Shown here piece by piece: positions 38,355 to 49,117 of a DNA stretch of 64,000 nucleotides. Location: positions 560,001-624,000 of the forward strand of contig JAJEKV010000218.1 in assembly GCA_021234155.1 (NCBI GenBank). Direction: 5' to 3'. Made by a program: the position numbers and the translations under genes. Origin of the DNA: Isoetes taiwanensis (lineage: Eukaryota; Streptophyta; Lycopodiopsida; Isoetales; Isoetaceae). The notes under the pieces are model-generated. The model was not told where the DNA came from. It saw nothing but the letters and a program-made list of their open reading frames with translations, and did not search any database. Position 1 is the first letter of the stretch. The number at the start of each line of letters is the position of its first letter.

Positions 38355-41300
38355 AACCTTAAACCTGTTCAAACAGACTTTTTACCTTTCCAAGACCTTT
38401 TGCAAAGACCTTTTTAAGGTAAAATTAGCAGCCCTAAGTTTAAAACAGGTGTATTTCAACTTAGGCCATAACATGGTTACGGATTCAACAATTTCACAAT
38501 TAGTATATTTGAACTTAAAACCGACGTTAATGTCAAAGAAACTTGTTTTATCAAAGTGGTCACATTACATGAGAAGATTCCTGATATTCGAAATAGAGAT
38601 CGGAATATTTCCATTAAACTTACTGCAATAACTAGCAGGCCATATGAAATAAGAATGTACAGCCCTTCAAGAATTAAAAATTCTAGATTTCAAAAATATC
38701 CAATAGTACAAACGTATCTCAGCATAGAACTTCCTTTATCATGTCTTGTAAGCTTATCCAAATTTGAAATAATTTGAACGAACATACACAGGAGCAAGAA
38801 ATCCCGTTACCTTGCATGTTTGTAAAACAAATGCAGGTAGGTCCAATCATGTAACTAGCATTAGCATCAACAAGAGCATACTGTGTTTATAGCCATTATT
38901 ACCATTTAGGCATAAAGCAATAGAGGAAAAGGGAAAAGGACCTCAAAATGATCAAGTTCCAGACCTGCTCAGATTTCGCCTTGCATGTTAACATAAACAC
39001 AATAGATGGGTATATTTATCAAGCAGAGAATATGAAAAAGTACTCTGCCTTTAAAAATTAACTTACATGCAACCTTTATATTCTGCATGCATGCTCATTA
39101 AATGCTTTCAAATCAGCTTATGACAAGGTCTGGAAGCATCATTACTGGTAACCCAAGCAGTCACCAGGCTTGTTGACAGTGCATAAGAACTAATTTAACA
39201 AAAACCATACCATTGCAGAGGAAGTAACCAGTTTATTATGCCCACTGCTATTTCAAGCATGCACATCTATGAGCTTCACCCTTTCTGTCCAAGGATGCAC
39301 TCAAGATCATCTTTGTGTAGTTGCTAATAAACAGAAGCAAAGCAATCATTACCCATAGGACCAGCATTTGTAGCAAAGTCCTCTGCAAATCTACCATGCC
39401 CCTAAAGCTTAAAATTTAAGGCTCAATCATAAATTAATACTGCATCTGCTCCTATAAGCCTCAATACTACAGAAATTTCTTGCAGTAGTATTACTAAGTT
39501 TAGCCAAATGCTAGATCTACCAAGAACATGGCCAAAACTAATGTCTTCTTACCTATGTAAAACATAACAGAGAACTGTCCATGATCATTATATCCCTCCA
39601 TAATGCTAAAGTTAGCTTATTGCTTATGTGAAATCAGTAAAAATAATTTTATCTCACTTAATGCTCAATGCAAAATGTATGCATTTCATAAGCCTAAGCT
39701 GTGAGCGGAAGTGAAATCCCAAGAGAACCTGGGACGAAAATATTAACAATAAATGACATGCACAATTACCAAGTGTAGAACCCTACAAAACTGTTCCATG
39801 ACCATAGCTATTTTAGATTTGTTCTAGGAAATAATTTTGTCTAAAATCCTTATGTCTACATGAGATCACCAAGACACAGTTCAACACAAGCACAAAGGTG
39901 CGAGCCTGGACTAACTTATCATAGCAATGCAAGCATCCGTTCTTTTTTGGCTTAAGGCAAGATGTAGAAAGCCCATCACTAGACTAAAGGTGTACTGCAG
40001 GATAATGCATTATAGCAACGAGCCACAGATTTAATAAAAATACATCAAGCATTTTACACAAAATAGACAAGGCATTTGAATAGAATTAATCAGACCTGAG
40101 AGGAGCCCTTTGTCTCAGCTTTAATGCCTTCCATAGATTTCGAATATTTTCCATCTCCTTGTTCCTTTCTAGCTAGCTCTTGCTGATTCTCAGCGATTCC
40201 AGTGAGCCCATAAGGAGTTCCTTGGCAATTTTTTTACAGAGGAACACAATATGCAAGCCTGCTAAGCGCTCAGCTATTCTCTGAATTGAACTGAGCAAGT
40301 GTATTCTCTGCCGCAACCCTAATTAAGGCTCTATTACAGCTATAAATTAGGCCATGAACAGGCCGATTCCTTGTATAAAAACGAACCTAATCCATGTAGA
40401 ATCAGAGCCTTACCTTTTATCAAGGGTTCAGGATCTCTCCAAGCATTCGTATGCCAGATGTGCGGTGGCCGGTATCTGTTCCTACAGTATAAGTTCAAGA
40501 AATCGTGCAAAATTTTAGGGCATAGAATGAGAATGTATTTCGTCCATGGTATATTCCATGGTTTTATTTATTCAAAATATTGTGCATATAATGTAGACCA
40601 TCAGAAAGAAATACATGGATGACAATGTCAGTTCTTAACACAAATAAATGCAATTTAGGATCTTCACTAATTGTGAGCTTAATACCAGAATCCAATCACT
40701 ATGCTATGCTATCATTAGATTCCATGTTGTCCATGAAACCATGTTCATTCCATGTCTTAACACGTGCACCTGCTTCGTAGAGCCATGAAATGTGTAGAAA
40801 GCCTCATTCATCATTGGACCAAAGTTGAACCATTGAACCATGGAACCAAGTTGAACCGATTCCAGTTTCATATCTTAGCCCACCCTTAAAGATCTAAACA
40901 AGCTTTAAGAATTTTTCTTTTGTCAATACTGAGTTCTCCATGTAAACCACTGTGTCCATATCTTTGGAATCATTGAGCGCAAAATGAGCATATTGGGGCA
41001 TTATCATGACTGGCCAGTAAGCCACCAAATCTCTTAAGATATAGCTATATTGAGTTATGTATAACAAGTCCATTATTTATAATAAAAAAAGCCTGCCTCC
41101 TACCGTAGGTCAGGGTGGGCCAAAGTTCATAAATAGAGTTAGCAACAAGGAGAGTAGGACCTTGTTGCCAAAGCCCTACCCTACCTATATTGCATAACTG
41201 TACAAATATTTATTATTCTTTAACAAGCCAAATGGCAGGCAAGTGGACCAATAAGGTGAGCAAGATATACCTTCTTGATAAGAGGACTAGTCTGTGCCAA

Positions 41301-41980
41301 TGCCTGCCTACTCCATATATGTTCTAGAAATATAACTATGCACAATACATTTTGAAAACTTGATCATAACCCTCTTTATTGTATAGAAAGCCAGGACGCA
41401 TTTGAGTGAGTATAAACATAAGGAAAAATCTAGAAGAGGATTACCTTCAAAGCTCGCCAGTATGGTCTGCAGAAGCCCAATGGCAATTCATAAACTTCAA
41501 AAGCCCAATGGCAATTCATAAACTTCATAAGCCCAATGGCAGTTTATTTCAACACTATTTATATAAAATATGCTTCTCACTAAGTCATTGAAAATCTAGC
41601 ATAGTCTTAATAGAAAAGACATGTTGCTTAATGTCATTAGCATTTAGAACAATAAAGTTGCACGTACCATATTGCAACTAGAGCAGGTGTCTCATGCTGC
41701 ATGAGTTGAGTTGCATTTCCTTATTCTTGATATATGCCAAGACAGTTTGAACACCAGAGCTCAGGCTGTCCTTTCTGCAGTACTATTTGTATTGTATGAC
41801 TTCACTGATATCGATTGCTTGCATCAGAATAAACCCTTCCAGCATACGTCATTTTACTTGTATTCTCCTAATAATCAAAATAGTCATCAGTACATATGAA
41901 TATTTTAATTGACCACCTGAAAATTGAGTAACCATGATTATGGTCTCTAGTATAACTAGAGAACTGAGTATTGATAAAAA
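38355..41980 (-). repeat. Array A, unit 3 (3.63 kb, reference-like copy)
   Basis: The copy in which CAG/CTG sites are most consistently preserved, so it is the best reference. Minus-strand donor-like sites include GTAACG (38810-38805), GTAAGA (39552-39547), CAG/GTCTG (40095), GTAAGG (40413-40408), AAG/GTATAT (41270-41265) and AAG/GTAATC (41444-41439). It has its own 83-base deletion after 41550 relative to units 1 and 2. Confidence 0.85.
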
Positions 41981-44900
41981 AACCTTAAACCTGTTCAAAC
42001 AGACTTTTTACCTTTACAAGACCTTTTGCAAAGACCTTTTAAAGGTACAATTAGCAGCCCTAAGTTTAAAACAGGTGTATTTCAACTTAGGCCATAACAT
42101 GGTTACGGATTCAACAATTTCACAGTTAGTATATTTGAACTTAAAACCGACATTAATGTCAAAGAAACTTGTTTTATCAAAGTGGTCACATTACATGAGA
42201 AGATTCCTGATATTCGAAATAGAGATCAGAATATTTCCATTAAACTTACTGCAATAACTAGCAGGCCATATGAAATAAGCATGTACAGCCCTTCAAGAAT
42301 TAAAAATATTAGATTTCAAAAATAACCAATAGTACAAACGTATCTCAGCATAGATCTTCCTTTATCATGTCTTGTAAGCTTATCCAAATTTGAAATAATT
42401 TGAACGAACATACACAGGAGCAAGAAATCCCGTTACCTTGCATGTTTGTAAAACAAATGCGGTGTAGGTCCAATCATGTAACTAGCATTAGCATCAACAA
42501 GAGCATCTTGTGTTTATAGCCATTATTACCATTTAGGCATAAAGCAATAGAGGAAAAGGGAAAAGGACCTCAAAATGATCAAGTTCGGACACTTGCCGAT
42601 TTCGCCTTGCATGTTAACATAAACGTAATAGATGGGTATATTTATCAAGCGAGAGAATATGAAAAAGTACTCGCCTTTAAAAATTAACTTACATGCAACC
42701 TTTATATTCTCGCATGCATGCTCATTAAATGCTTTCAAATCAGCTTATGACAAGGTCCGGAAGCATCATTATCGGTAACCCAAGCAAATCACCGTGCTTG
42801 TTGATGCGCATTGCATAAGAACTAATTTAACAAAACCATACCATTGCAGAGGAAGTAACCGGGTTTATTATGCCCACTGCTATTTCAAGCATGCACATCT
42901 ATGAGCTTCACCCTTTCTGTCCAAGGATGCACTCAAGATCATCTTTGTGTAGTTGCTAATAAACAGAAGCAAAGCAATCATTACCCATAGGACCAGCATT
43001 TGTAGCAAAGCCCTCTGCAAATCTACCATGCCCCTAAAGCTTAAAATTTAAGGCTCAATCATAAATTAATAATTGATTCAAGCCCTATAAGCCTCAATAC
43101 TACAGAAATTTCTTGTTTAGTATTACTAAGTTTAGCCAAATGCTAGATCTACCAAGAACATGGCCAAAACTAATGTCTTCTTACCTATGTAAAACATAAC
43201 AGAGAACTGTCCATGATCATTATATCCCTCCATAATGCTAAAGTTAGCTTATTGCTTATGTGAAATCAGTAAAAATAATTTTATCTCACTTAATGCTCAA
43301 TGCAAAATGTATGCATTTCATAAGCCTAAGCTGTGAGCGGAAGTGAAATCCCAAGAGAACCTGGGACGAAAATATTAACAATAAATGACATGCACAATTA
43401 CCAAGTGTAGAACCCTACAAAACTGTTCCATGACCATAGCTATTTTAGATTTGTTCTAGGAAATAATTTTGTCTAAAATCCTTATGTCTACATGAGATCA
43501 CCAAGACACAGTTCAACACAAGCACAAAGGTGCGAGCCCGACTAACTTATCATAGCAATGCAAGCATAGATATGCCGTTCTTTTTGGCTTAAGGCAAGAT
43601 GTAGAAAGCCCATCACTAGACTAAAGGTGTATCTTGCCGAGGATAATGCATTATAGCAACGAGCCACTGATTTAATAAAAATACATCAAGCATTTTACAC
43701 AAAATAGACAAGGCATTTGAATAGAATTAATCGGACACGAGGAGGAGCCCTTTGTCTCAGCTTTAATGCCTTCCATAGATTTCGAATATTTTCCATCTCC
43801 TTGTTCCTTTCTAGCTAGCTCTTTGCGATTCTCGGGCCGATTCAAGTGAGCCCATAAGGAGTTCCTTGGCAATTGTTTTACAGAGAGGAACACAATATGC
43901 AAGCTTTCGCTAAGCGCATTTCGCCTATTCTCCTCCGAATTGAACGAGCAAGTGTATTCTCTGCCACTTAACCCTAATTAGGGCTCTATTACAGCTATAA
44001 ATTAGGCCATGAACAGTAGATTCCTTGTATAAAACGAACCTAATCCATGTAGAATCGAGTCTTACCTTTTATCAAGGGTTCGGGATCTCCAAGCATTCAG
44101 ATGCGGATGTGCGGTGTTCCGTGATTCATTTCCTACAAAGATAAGTTCAAGAAATCGTGCAAAATTTTAGGGCATAGAATGAGAATGTATTTCGTCCATG
44201 GTATATTCCATGGTTTTATTTATTCAAAATATTATGCATATAATGTAGACCATCAGAAAGAAATACATGGATGACAATGTCTGTTCTTAACACAAATAAA
44301 TGCAATTTAGGATCTTCACTAATTGTGAGCTTAATACCAGAATCCAATCACTATGCTATCATTAGATTCCATGTTGTCCATGAAACCATGTTCATTCCAT
44401 GTCTTATCGAATTTTGCCTAATAAAAATTTATGAACTTTTATTTTTAATAAGTTTAGCCAACCTTAATTTGAATAGAAAAATATTTCGGACCCTTAAAAT
44501 TTACCCTGTAACACGTGCACCTGCTTCGTAGAGCCATGAAATGTGTAGAAAGCCTCATTCATCATTGGACCAAAGTTGAACCATTGAATCATGGAACCAA
44601 GTTGAACCGACTTATTTGATTCCAGTTTCATATCTTAGCCCGCCCTTAAAGATCTAAACAAGCTTCAAGAATTTTTCTTTTGTCAATACTGAGTTCTCCA
44701 TGTAAACCACTGTGTCCATATCTTTGGAATCATTGAGCGCAAAATGAGCATATTGGGGCATTATCATGACTGGCCAGTAAGCCACCAAATCTCTTAAGAT
44801 ATAGCTATATTGAGTCCTGTATAACAAGTCCATCATTTGTAATAAAAAAAGCCTGCCTCCTACCGTAGGTCAGGGTGGGCCAAAGTTCATAAATAGAGTT

Positions 44901-45117
44901 AGCAACAAGGAGAGTAGGACCCCTACCCTACCTATATTGCATAACTGTACAAATATTTATTATTCTTTAACAAGCCAAATGGCAGGCAAGTGGACCAATA
45001 AGGTGAGCAAGATATACCTTCTTGATAAGAGTACTGTGCCAATGCCTGCCTACTCCATATATGTTCTAGAAATATAACTATGCACAATACATTTTGAAAA
45101 CTTGATCATAACCCTCT
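41981..45117 (-). repeat. Array A, unit 4 (truncated, 3.14 kb)
   Basis: Collinear with unit 3 until ACCCTCT at 45117, where a 2.9-kb composite insertion begins. The unit resumes at 48053. It has a 102-bp insertion at 44407-44508. Region 42440-44120 is rich in CAG/CTG-associated differences from the other units. Confidence 0.85.
44407..44508. mobile_element. 102-bp insertion flanked by TA
   Basis: Other units read GTCTTAACACGTG. Here TCGAATTTTGCC...AAATTTACCCTG lies between two TA dinucleotides. Its right end CCCTTAAAATTT(A)CCCTG is nearly the same as the right end of the 787-bp element at 32391, which suggests a shared family or a deletion derivative. Confidence 0.65.
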
Positions 45118-45574
45118 GTATAATAACCAACACATAACTACCATTGACATTAATAAATATAACCATTGGATCCAACACATTTAAATTAAAATCCCCCTTA
45201 AACCCCCTTTGGTTTGGGTGCATATTCACACGGGGGGTGACTCCGGGCATCGAGAGCTGTCGGATTGGCATATTCGCCCCTTATTCCATAATCTACACCG
45301 TACGTAAAATTCCTCGTTTGTGGGGTATGCAAGTACAAGATTTGCTATACTGTATAATAAGATTCGCAAAATACTATAAGATTTCAACCGGAATACTATA
45401 TGGTGTTGATTTCAGACGTCCAAAAATACAATTATGAGGGCTCACGCCCCACGCCACCCCCCGTGTGAATATGCACCCAAACCAAAGGGGTTTAAGGGGA
45501 TTTTAATTTAAATGTGTTGGATCCAATGGTTATATTTATTAATGTCAATGGTAGTTATGTGTTGGTTATTATAC
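45118..45574. mobile_element. 457-bp foldback MITE with 121-bp inverted arms
   Basis: The left arm 45118-45238 (GTATAATAACCAACACATAA onward) is the near-perfect complement of the right arm 45454-45574. The 215-base centre is anonymous. No target duplication is visible, because the right side continues into unrelated sequence. It forms the left edge of the insertion that interrupts unit 4. Its length and arms fit a MITE, but the superfamily is unknown. Confidence 0.75.
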
Positions 45575-48052
45575 TAAAAAAAATTTTTTGCCCTTCGGGC
45601 CATAAAAAAAAAGCAGACGTGAGAATATAAAAGACATTTAAAACATGTAGCAATATGTGTTATGTGTTTATGTTAATAATGTTAATTTATTATAATAGTG
45701 GAGTCTCCAAACTAAACATATTTGTAAATTATGCACTTGAACAATTATATTAAATTTGAGAATACACCATTTCATTGTGTCTAATAATAAACCAACTGCC
45801 TGTACAATAACCTCTCCAACTTGTTTGCTCATGAGAAACTTTTGTAGCTTGTTTCAAAGCAATAAATGTGTCAATGTTTTATCGATTGTCAACACAACAA
45901 GTAGCTTTCACATTCTAATAGAGTTAAAAATTAAAAAGCCATAAAATATTGGTTGAATTCCTGCCAAACAATGTGTGAACAATGAAATAAAAGAAATGAA
46001 TAACAATATTAAGAGATCTCAAAAATGGTGAAACACACAAATCTTACCTTCAGCATGACAATAGCATCGATCTAGGTCTCCACCATAGGTCCACCATAGG
46101 TGCCTGAATGTTCTACAATTTCATACCACCATCTGTAACAGTGGCAACTGAAGAATCAGAACTTAAGGTTTTACCAAAGCACTTGCAAAGTAATTGTGTG
46201 CAATAGCTTGCCATATGAAAAGAGCTTGCTTTGTCGCCATCTTGCACTTTGACCACCTAAATTTCCTCAAATATGTTTTGAGCTTGCTCTTGTGTTGCAT
46301 AACCCCAAAAGCTTCCGCTTCCTAACCTGGTTTGTTGCTTCAATCGCCATTTGCGTAAGACGATTTGCCACTTGAAGAGCTTGAATCCCTGGCGTTGTGC
46401 ATTTGATTAGGAGAATCATGGTGTGCATTTGATCAGGAGAAGCATAGGCGTCCGGCTACAAAGACCGATGATGATAGCGTAAGAGCGAAGTCAAGTCCCG
46501 CTTACTTAAACAAACAAACTTTTCTCAAGGCCTCCCAAGAATTGAAGATAAGCTCCCAAGAATTGAAGACAAATGTTTGCAATAACAAAGGTGGATTAGG
46601 CACCATTGCGCCAAGTCCAATGAAGCCTACTTTAGAATGGGCCATGTTGATTCACCTATGCAGGTCAAAGAATGTCATTCACACAATGAATTCACACTGG
46701 GCACTTTGGATTCACACAATAAGATGTACTGTTCCTTAGTCGCCAAACCAGGTATTCCATTGACATGTAACCTCTGAAGATAGTTAACAATCCAGATGGG
46801 TCATTACGACGGGCAGCCATGACACAGTCTGCATTTGCAAAGGACGGGAGGGAACTAAGGGAGCAACAACAGAGAACAATGCTGGATTCGATACCTAAAG
46901 ATTTGAACAGGCCATTTGGAGGATCCCATGGATTTAAGGGGTGTTGGCCTTTCAGCCTATAACATGCCTGATTGGAAGAGGGATGCTTTAAGGAAGGTAT
47001 CTACCTTTGGATTGGTAATATATGCTTCCTGGTAATATTTTAATGTTGCTTAAGCTTCCTAAGCTACCTTCAGGAATGGAGCCGAAGAGGCCTGTTCCAG
47101 GTAATTGAAGCGTGACCACATTAGATTATTATACAACACCAAGCACACGGGCCAGCTCCAACTGCTCTGTGATTTGTGTGGAATGCAGATTTTAGACTCA
47201 GGATCTGAAGCAGGAGAGCTTAAATCAGGTTATAGAACGTTGGTTTCCATTTGAGAATCCTGTATATTCAGAGAAAAGAAGCCTAGTGCATATCGTGGAT
47301 GGAAAAAGCAATTCTTCCTTAGCGCTTAACGGCGGAAAAATGCACCAATTTAGGGATAAAAAAGCTCAAGAAACATTCCAAGAGGGAAATCAAGGCCATG
47401 CATTAATTACCTTTTGCTGTTGGAACTCCAAGCGGCTCCATTCTGCACCCTCTCAAAGCACAGCAACAAACGGCAGATTTGGTCTTGTAATACAAGGATC
47501 TAAGGACCATCGTTTGAATGGGTTAACCAAGGCTGCACTTTTTCTCTTCCATCTTCCAAACAAATCAAATCCTCAAGATTGCTTGTGTAAACCCGCTTAC
47601 AAGAAGCTGAAAATCGGGGCTTGGTTGTATTCTACGTTCATAAGAAGCAAAGTAACCCTAAAACATTATTGCAAGAAGGTCGCATGCCCGCCTTAAAGGA
47701 AAAATAGGGTGTTCAGGGCACTTTGTCTTTGGTCGCGGTTCTTTTCCGAGACACCGTCGGATCTTTGAAAAGAATCCAATAATTTCCCAACACATAACCC
47801 TAAAATGGGTTGTCTCGAGGCTTGCATGTCGAGCAGAATATGATACTACAAGAAAATATATAATATATTAAGAAATATATGACATATGGGTCTAAACCAT
47901 TGGAATTAGGCATCAAAATTAGTTTAAGCGTATGCGCACTCTAGATATACTAATTAGTATACCTCATCAAATACATCCATGAAATCATATAAAAACCTTA
48001 GGAAAAAACGTACAAAAATACAAAAGAAACCCCCTGTTATAATGCTACATAT
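45575..48052. other. Foreign 2.5-kb segment inside unit 4
   Basis: This sequence is absent from units 1-3. It starts with a GCCCTTCGGGC hairpin flanked by A/T runs (about 45585-45613). It holds a minus-strand coding-like run around 46050-46350 (GYATQEQAQNIF, SSFHMASYCTQLL) and the plus-strand frame 47286-47696. It ends near GTTATAATGCTACATAT. No inverted ends were found for the whole segment. It may be a second element inserted beside the MITE, or captured host DNA. Confidence 0.4.
47286..47696 (+). CDS. Unrecognised 136-codon frame
   Basis: The frame begins MHIVDGKSNSSLALNGGK and ends in a basic tail (SKVTLKHYCKKVACPP). Codon use is ordinary and no domain, signal or repeat was recognised. 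An ATG is present but no clear promoter. It could be an exon, an open intron or chance. Confidence 0.25.
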   Translation: MHIVDGKSNSSLALNGGKMHQFRDKKAQETFQEGNQGHALITFCCWNSKRLHSAPSQSTATNGRFGLVIQGSKDHRLNGLTKAALFLFHLPNKSNPQDCLCKPAYKKLKIGAWLYSTFIRSKVTLKHYCKKVACPP

Positions 48053-48275
48053 TTGTATAGAAAGCCAGGACGCATTTGAGTGAGTATAAACATAAGGCAA
48101 AATCTAGAAGAGGATTACCTTCAAAGCTCGCCAGTATGGTCTGCAGAAGCCCAATGGCAATTCATAAACTTCAAAAGCCCAATGGCAATTCATAAACTTC
48201 ATAAGCCCAATGGCAGTTTATTTCATATTACAGTCTTCTTGACAAATATGTCCAATCTCACCTTGTATCAAGGTT
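48053..48275 (-). repeat. Array A, resumed tail of unit 4
   Basis: Matches the unit 1-3 segment that starts TTGTATAGAAAGCCAGGACG, including the 30-bp AGCCCAATGGCAATTC repeat, and stops at TATCAAGGTTA. There the other units continue CAAAAAGGCC. The break is replaced by poly(A). Confidence 0.8.
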
Positions 48276-48295
48276 AAAAAAAAAAAAAAAAAAAA
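48276..48295 (+). repeat. Poly(A) at the array A / CACTA junction
   Basis: About 20 A join the truncated A tail to the CACTA-related segment. A similar run precedes unit 1 at 27093. This may be a retroposition scar, a repair junction or an assembly join. Confidence 0.6.
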
Positions 48296-48297
48296 TT

Positions 48298-49117
48298 GGT
48301 CGTCGTAACAAACAAAAACGTCGTTATAAACGTCGTTCAACAACGTTTTGTGTCGTCGTTTAACGACGTCACGGCGTCGTTAAACGACGACCTGTGATTT
48401 AAATCGAAAACAGGCGGTAATCCCGCCGCTTATTTTCGAGCAAGCAAAGCTTATGGAGGAGCGTTTTTTGAGGCAATTTTCGGCGCGGATCTACTTTGGG
48501 GTCTATTCTAAGTGTAAGACAAGCTTCATAAGGTATGTGCACGGATCAACCAATTCGTTTTTTGGATCTAAACTTGTTTTTGGGTAGATTTAGGGCTTTT
48601 TGTATTTGTTGTTTGTTCTTCCTTCAACCTTCATTCTTCTTCTTCCATTCTTGCATCCTTCTTCCATACATATTCTTCCATTCCCTTTGTCATCTTCTTC
48701 TTCGATTCTTCCTCCTCTTATACTACTTCTTCCTCCTCTTATTCAAATTCTTACTCTTAATCCTCCTCTTGCGCTTCATCTTCTTCGTATTCTTCCTCCC
48801 CATTTTCGGGTTCCTCCTCTTCTTCTTAGCCTTTTCTTCTTCGGAATTCTTCCATTCTTCTTCTAATTTTTTTCCCATCTAAGAAGACGTCGTTAAAAGA
48901 CGAGACCCTTCTTCTTTCCAAAATTTTCCCTTATTAGTTTTTTTATACTATTTCTTTCTAATCATTGAATTTTTTGTTTTGCATGTACACTCCTAGCAAA
49001 ATGTGTTGTTCTTGCAAAACAACTTGGCACCTCTTCCAGGTAAGGATATAATTTTTTTATACTAATGCTTTATTTAGGTTAAATTGTTATCCAAGAAGGG
49101 GACGTCATTGAAACCAC
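48298..49117 (+). mobile_element. CACTA-related segment, copy 1 (truncated)
   Basis: Nearly identical to the first 0.83 kb of the element at 57363. It has GTCGTCGTAACAAAC, a palindromic CGTCGTTAAACGACG cluster, then a pyrimidine-rich stretch (48620-48880) whose Leu/Phe-rich frames are artefacts, then TCCAGGTAAGG. It stops at GTCATTGAAACCAC, where array B begins. No CACTA terminal sequence is present on either side. Confidence 0.65.

Noticed and set aside
45585-45615. GCCCTTCGGGC hairpin with A/T runs as a bacterial-type terminator
   Set aside because: The context is plant nuclear transposon DNA and the A/T runs occur on both sides. It is noted only as a palindrome.
48535-48882. 115-codon Leu/Phe-rich frame that looks like a membrane protein (also at 57599-57939)
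   Set aside because: Produced by a CTT/TCC-rich pyrimidine stretch inside a CACTA-related segment. The copies differ by frame-changing indels.
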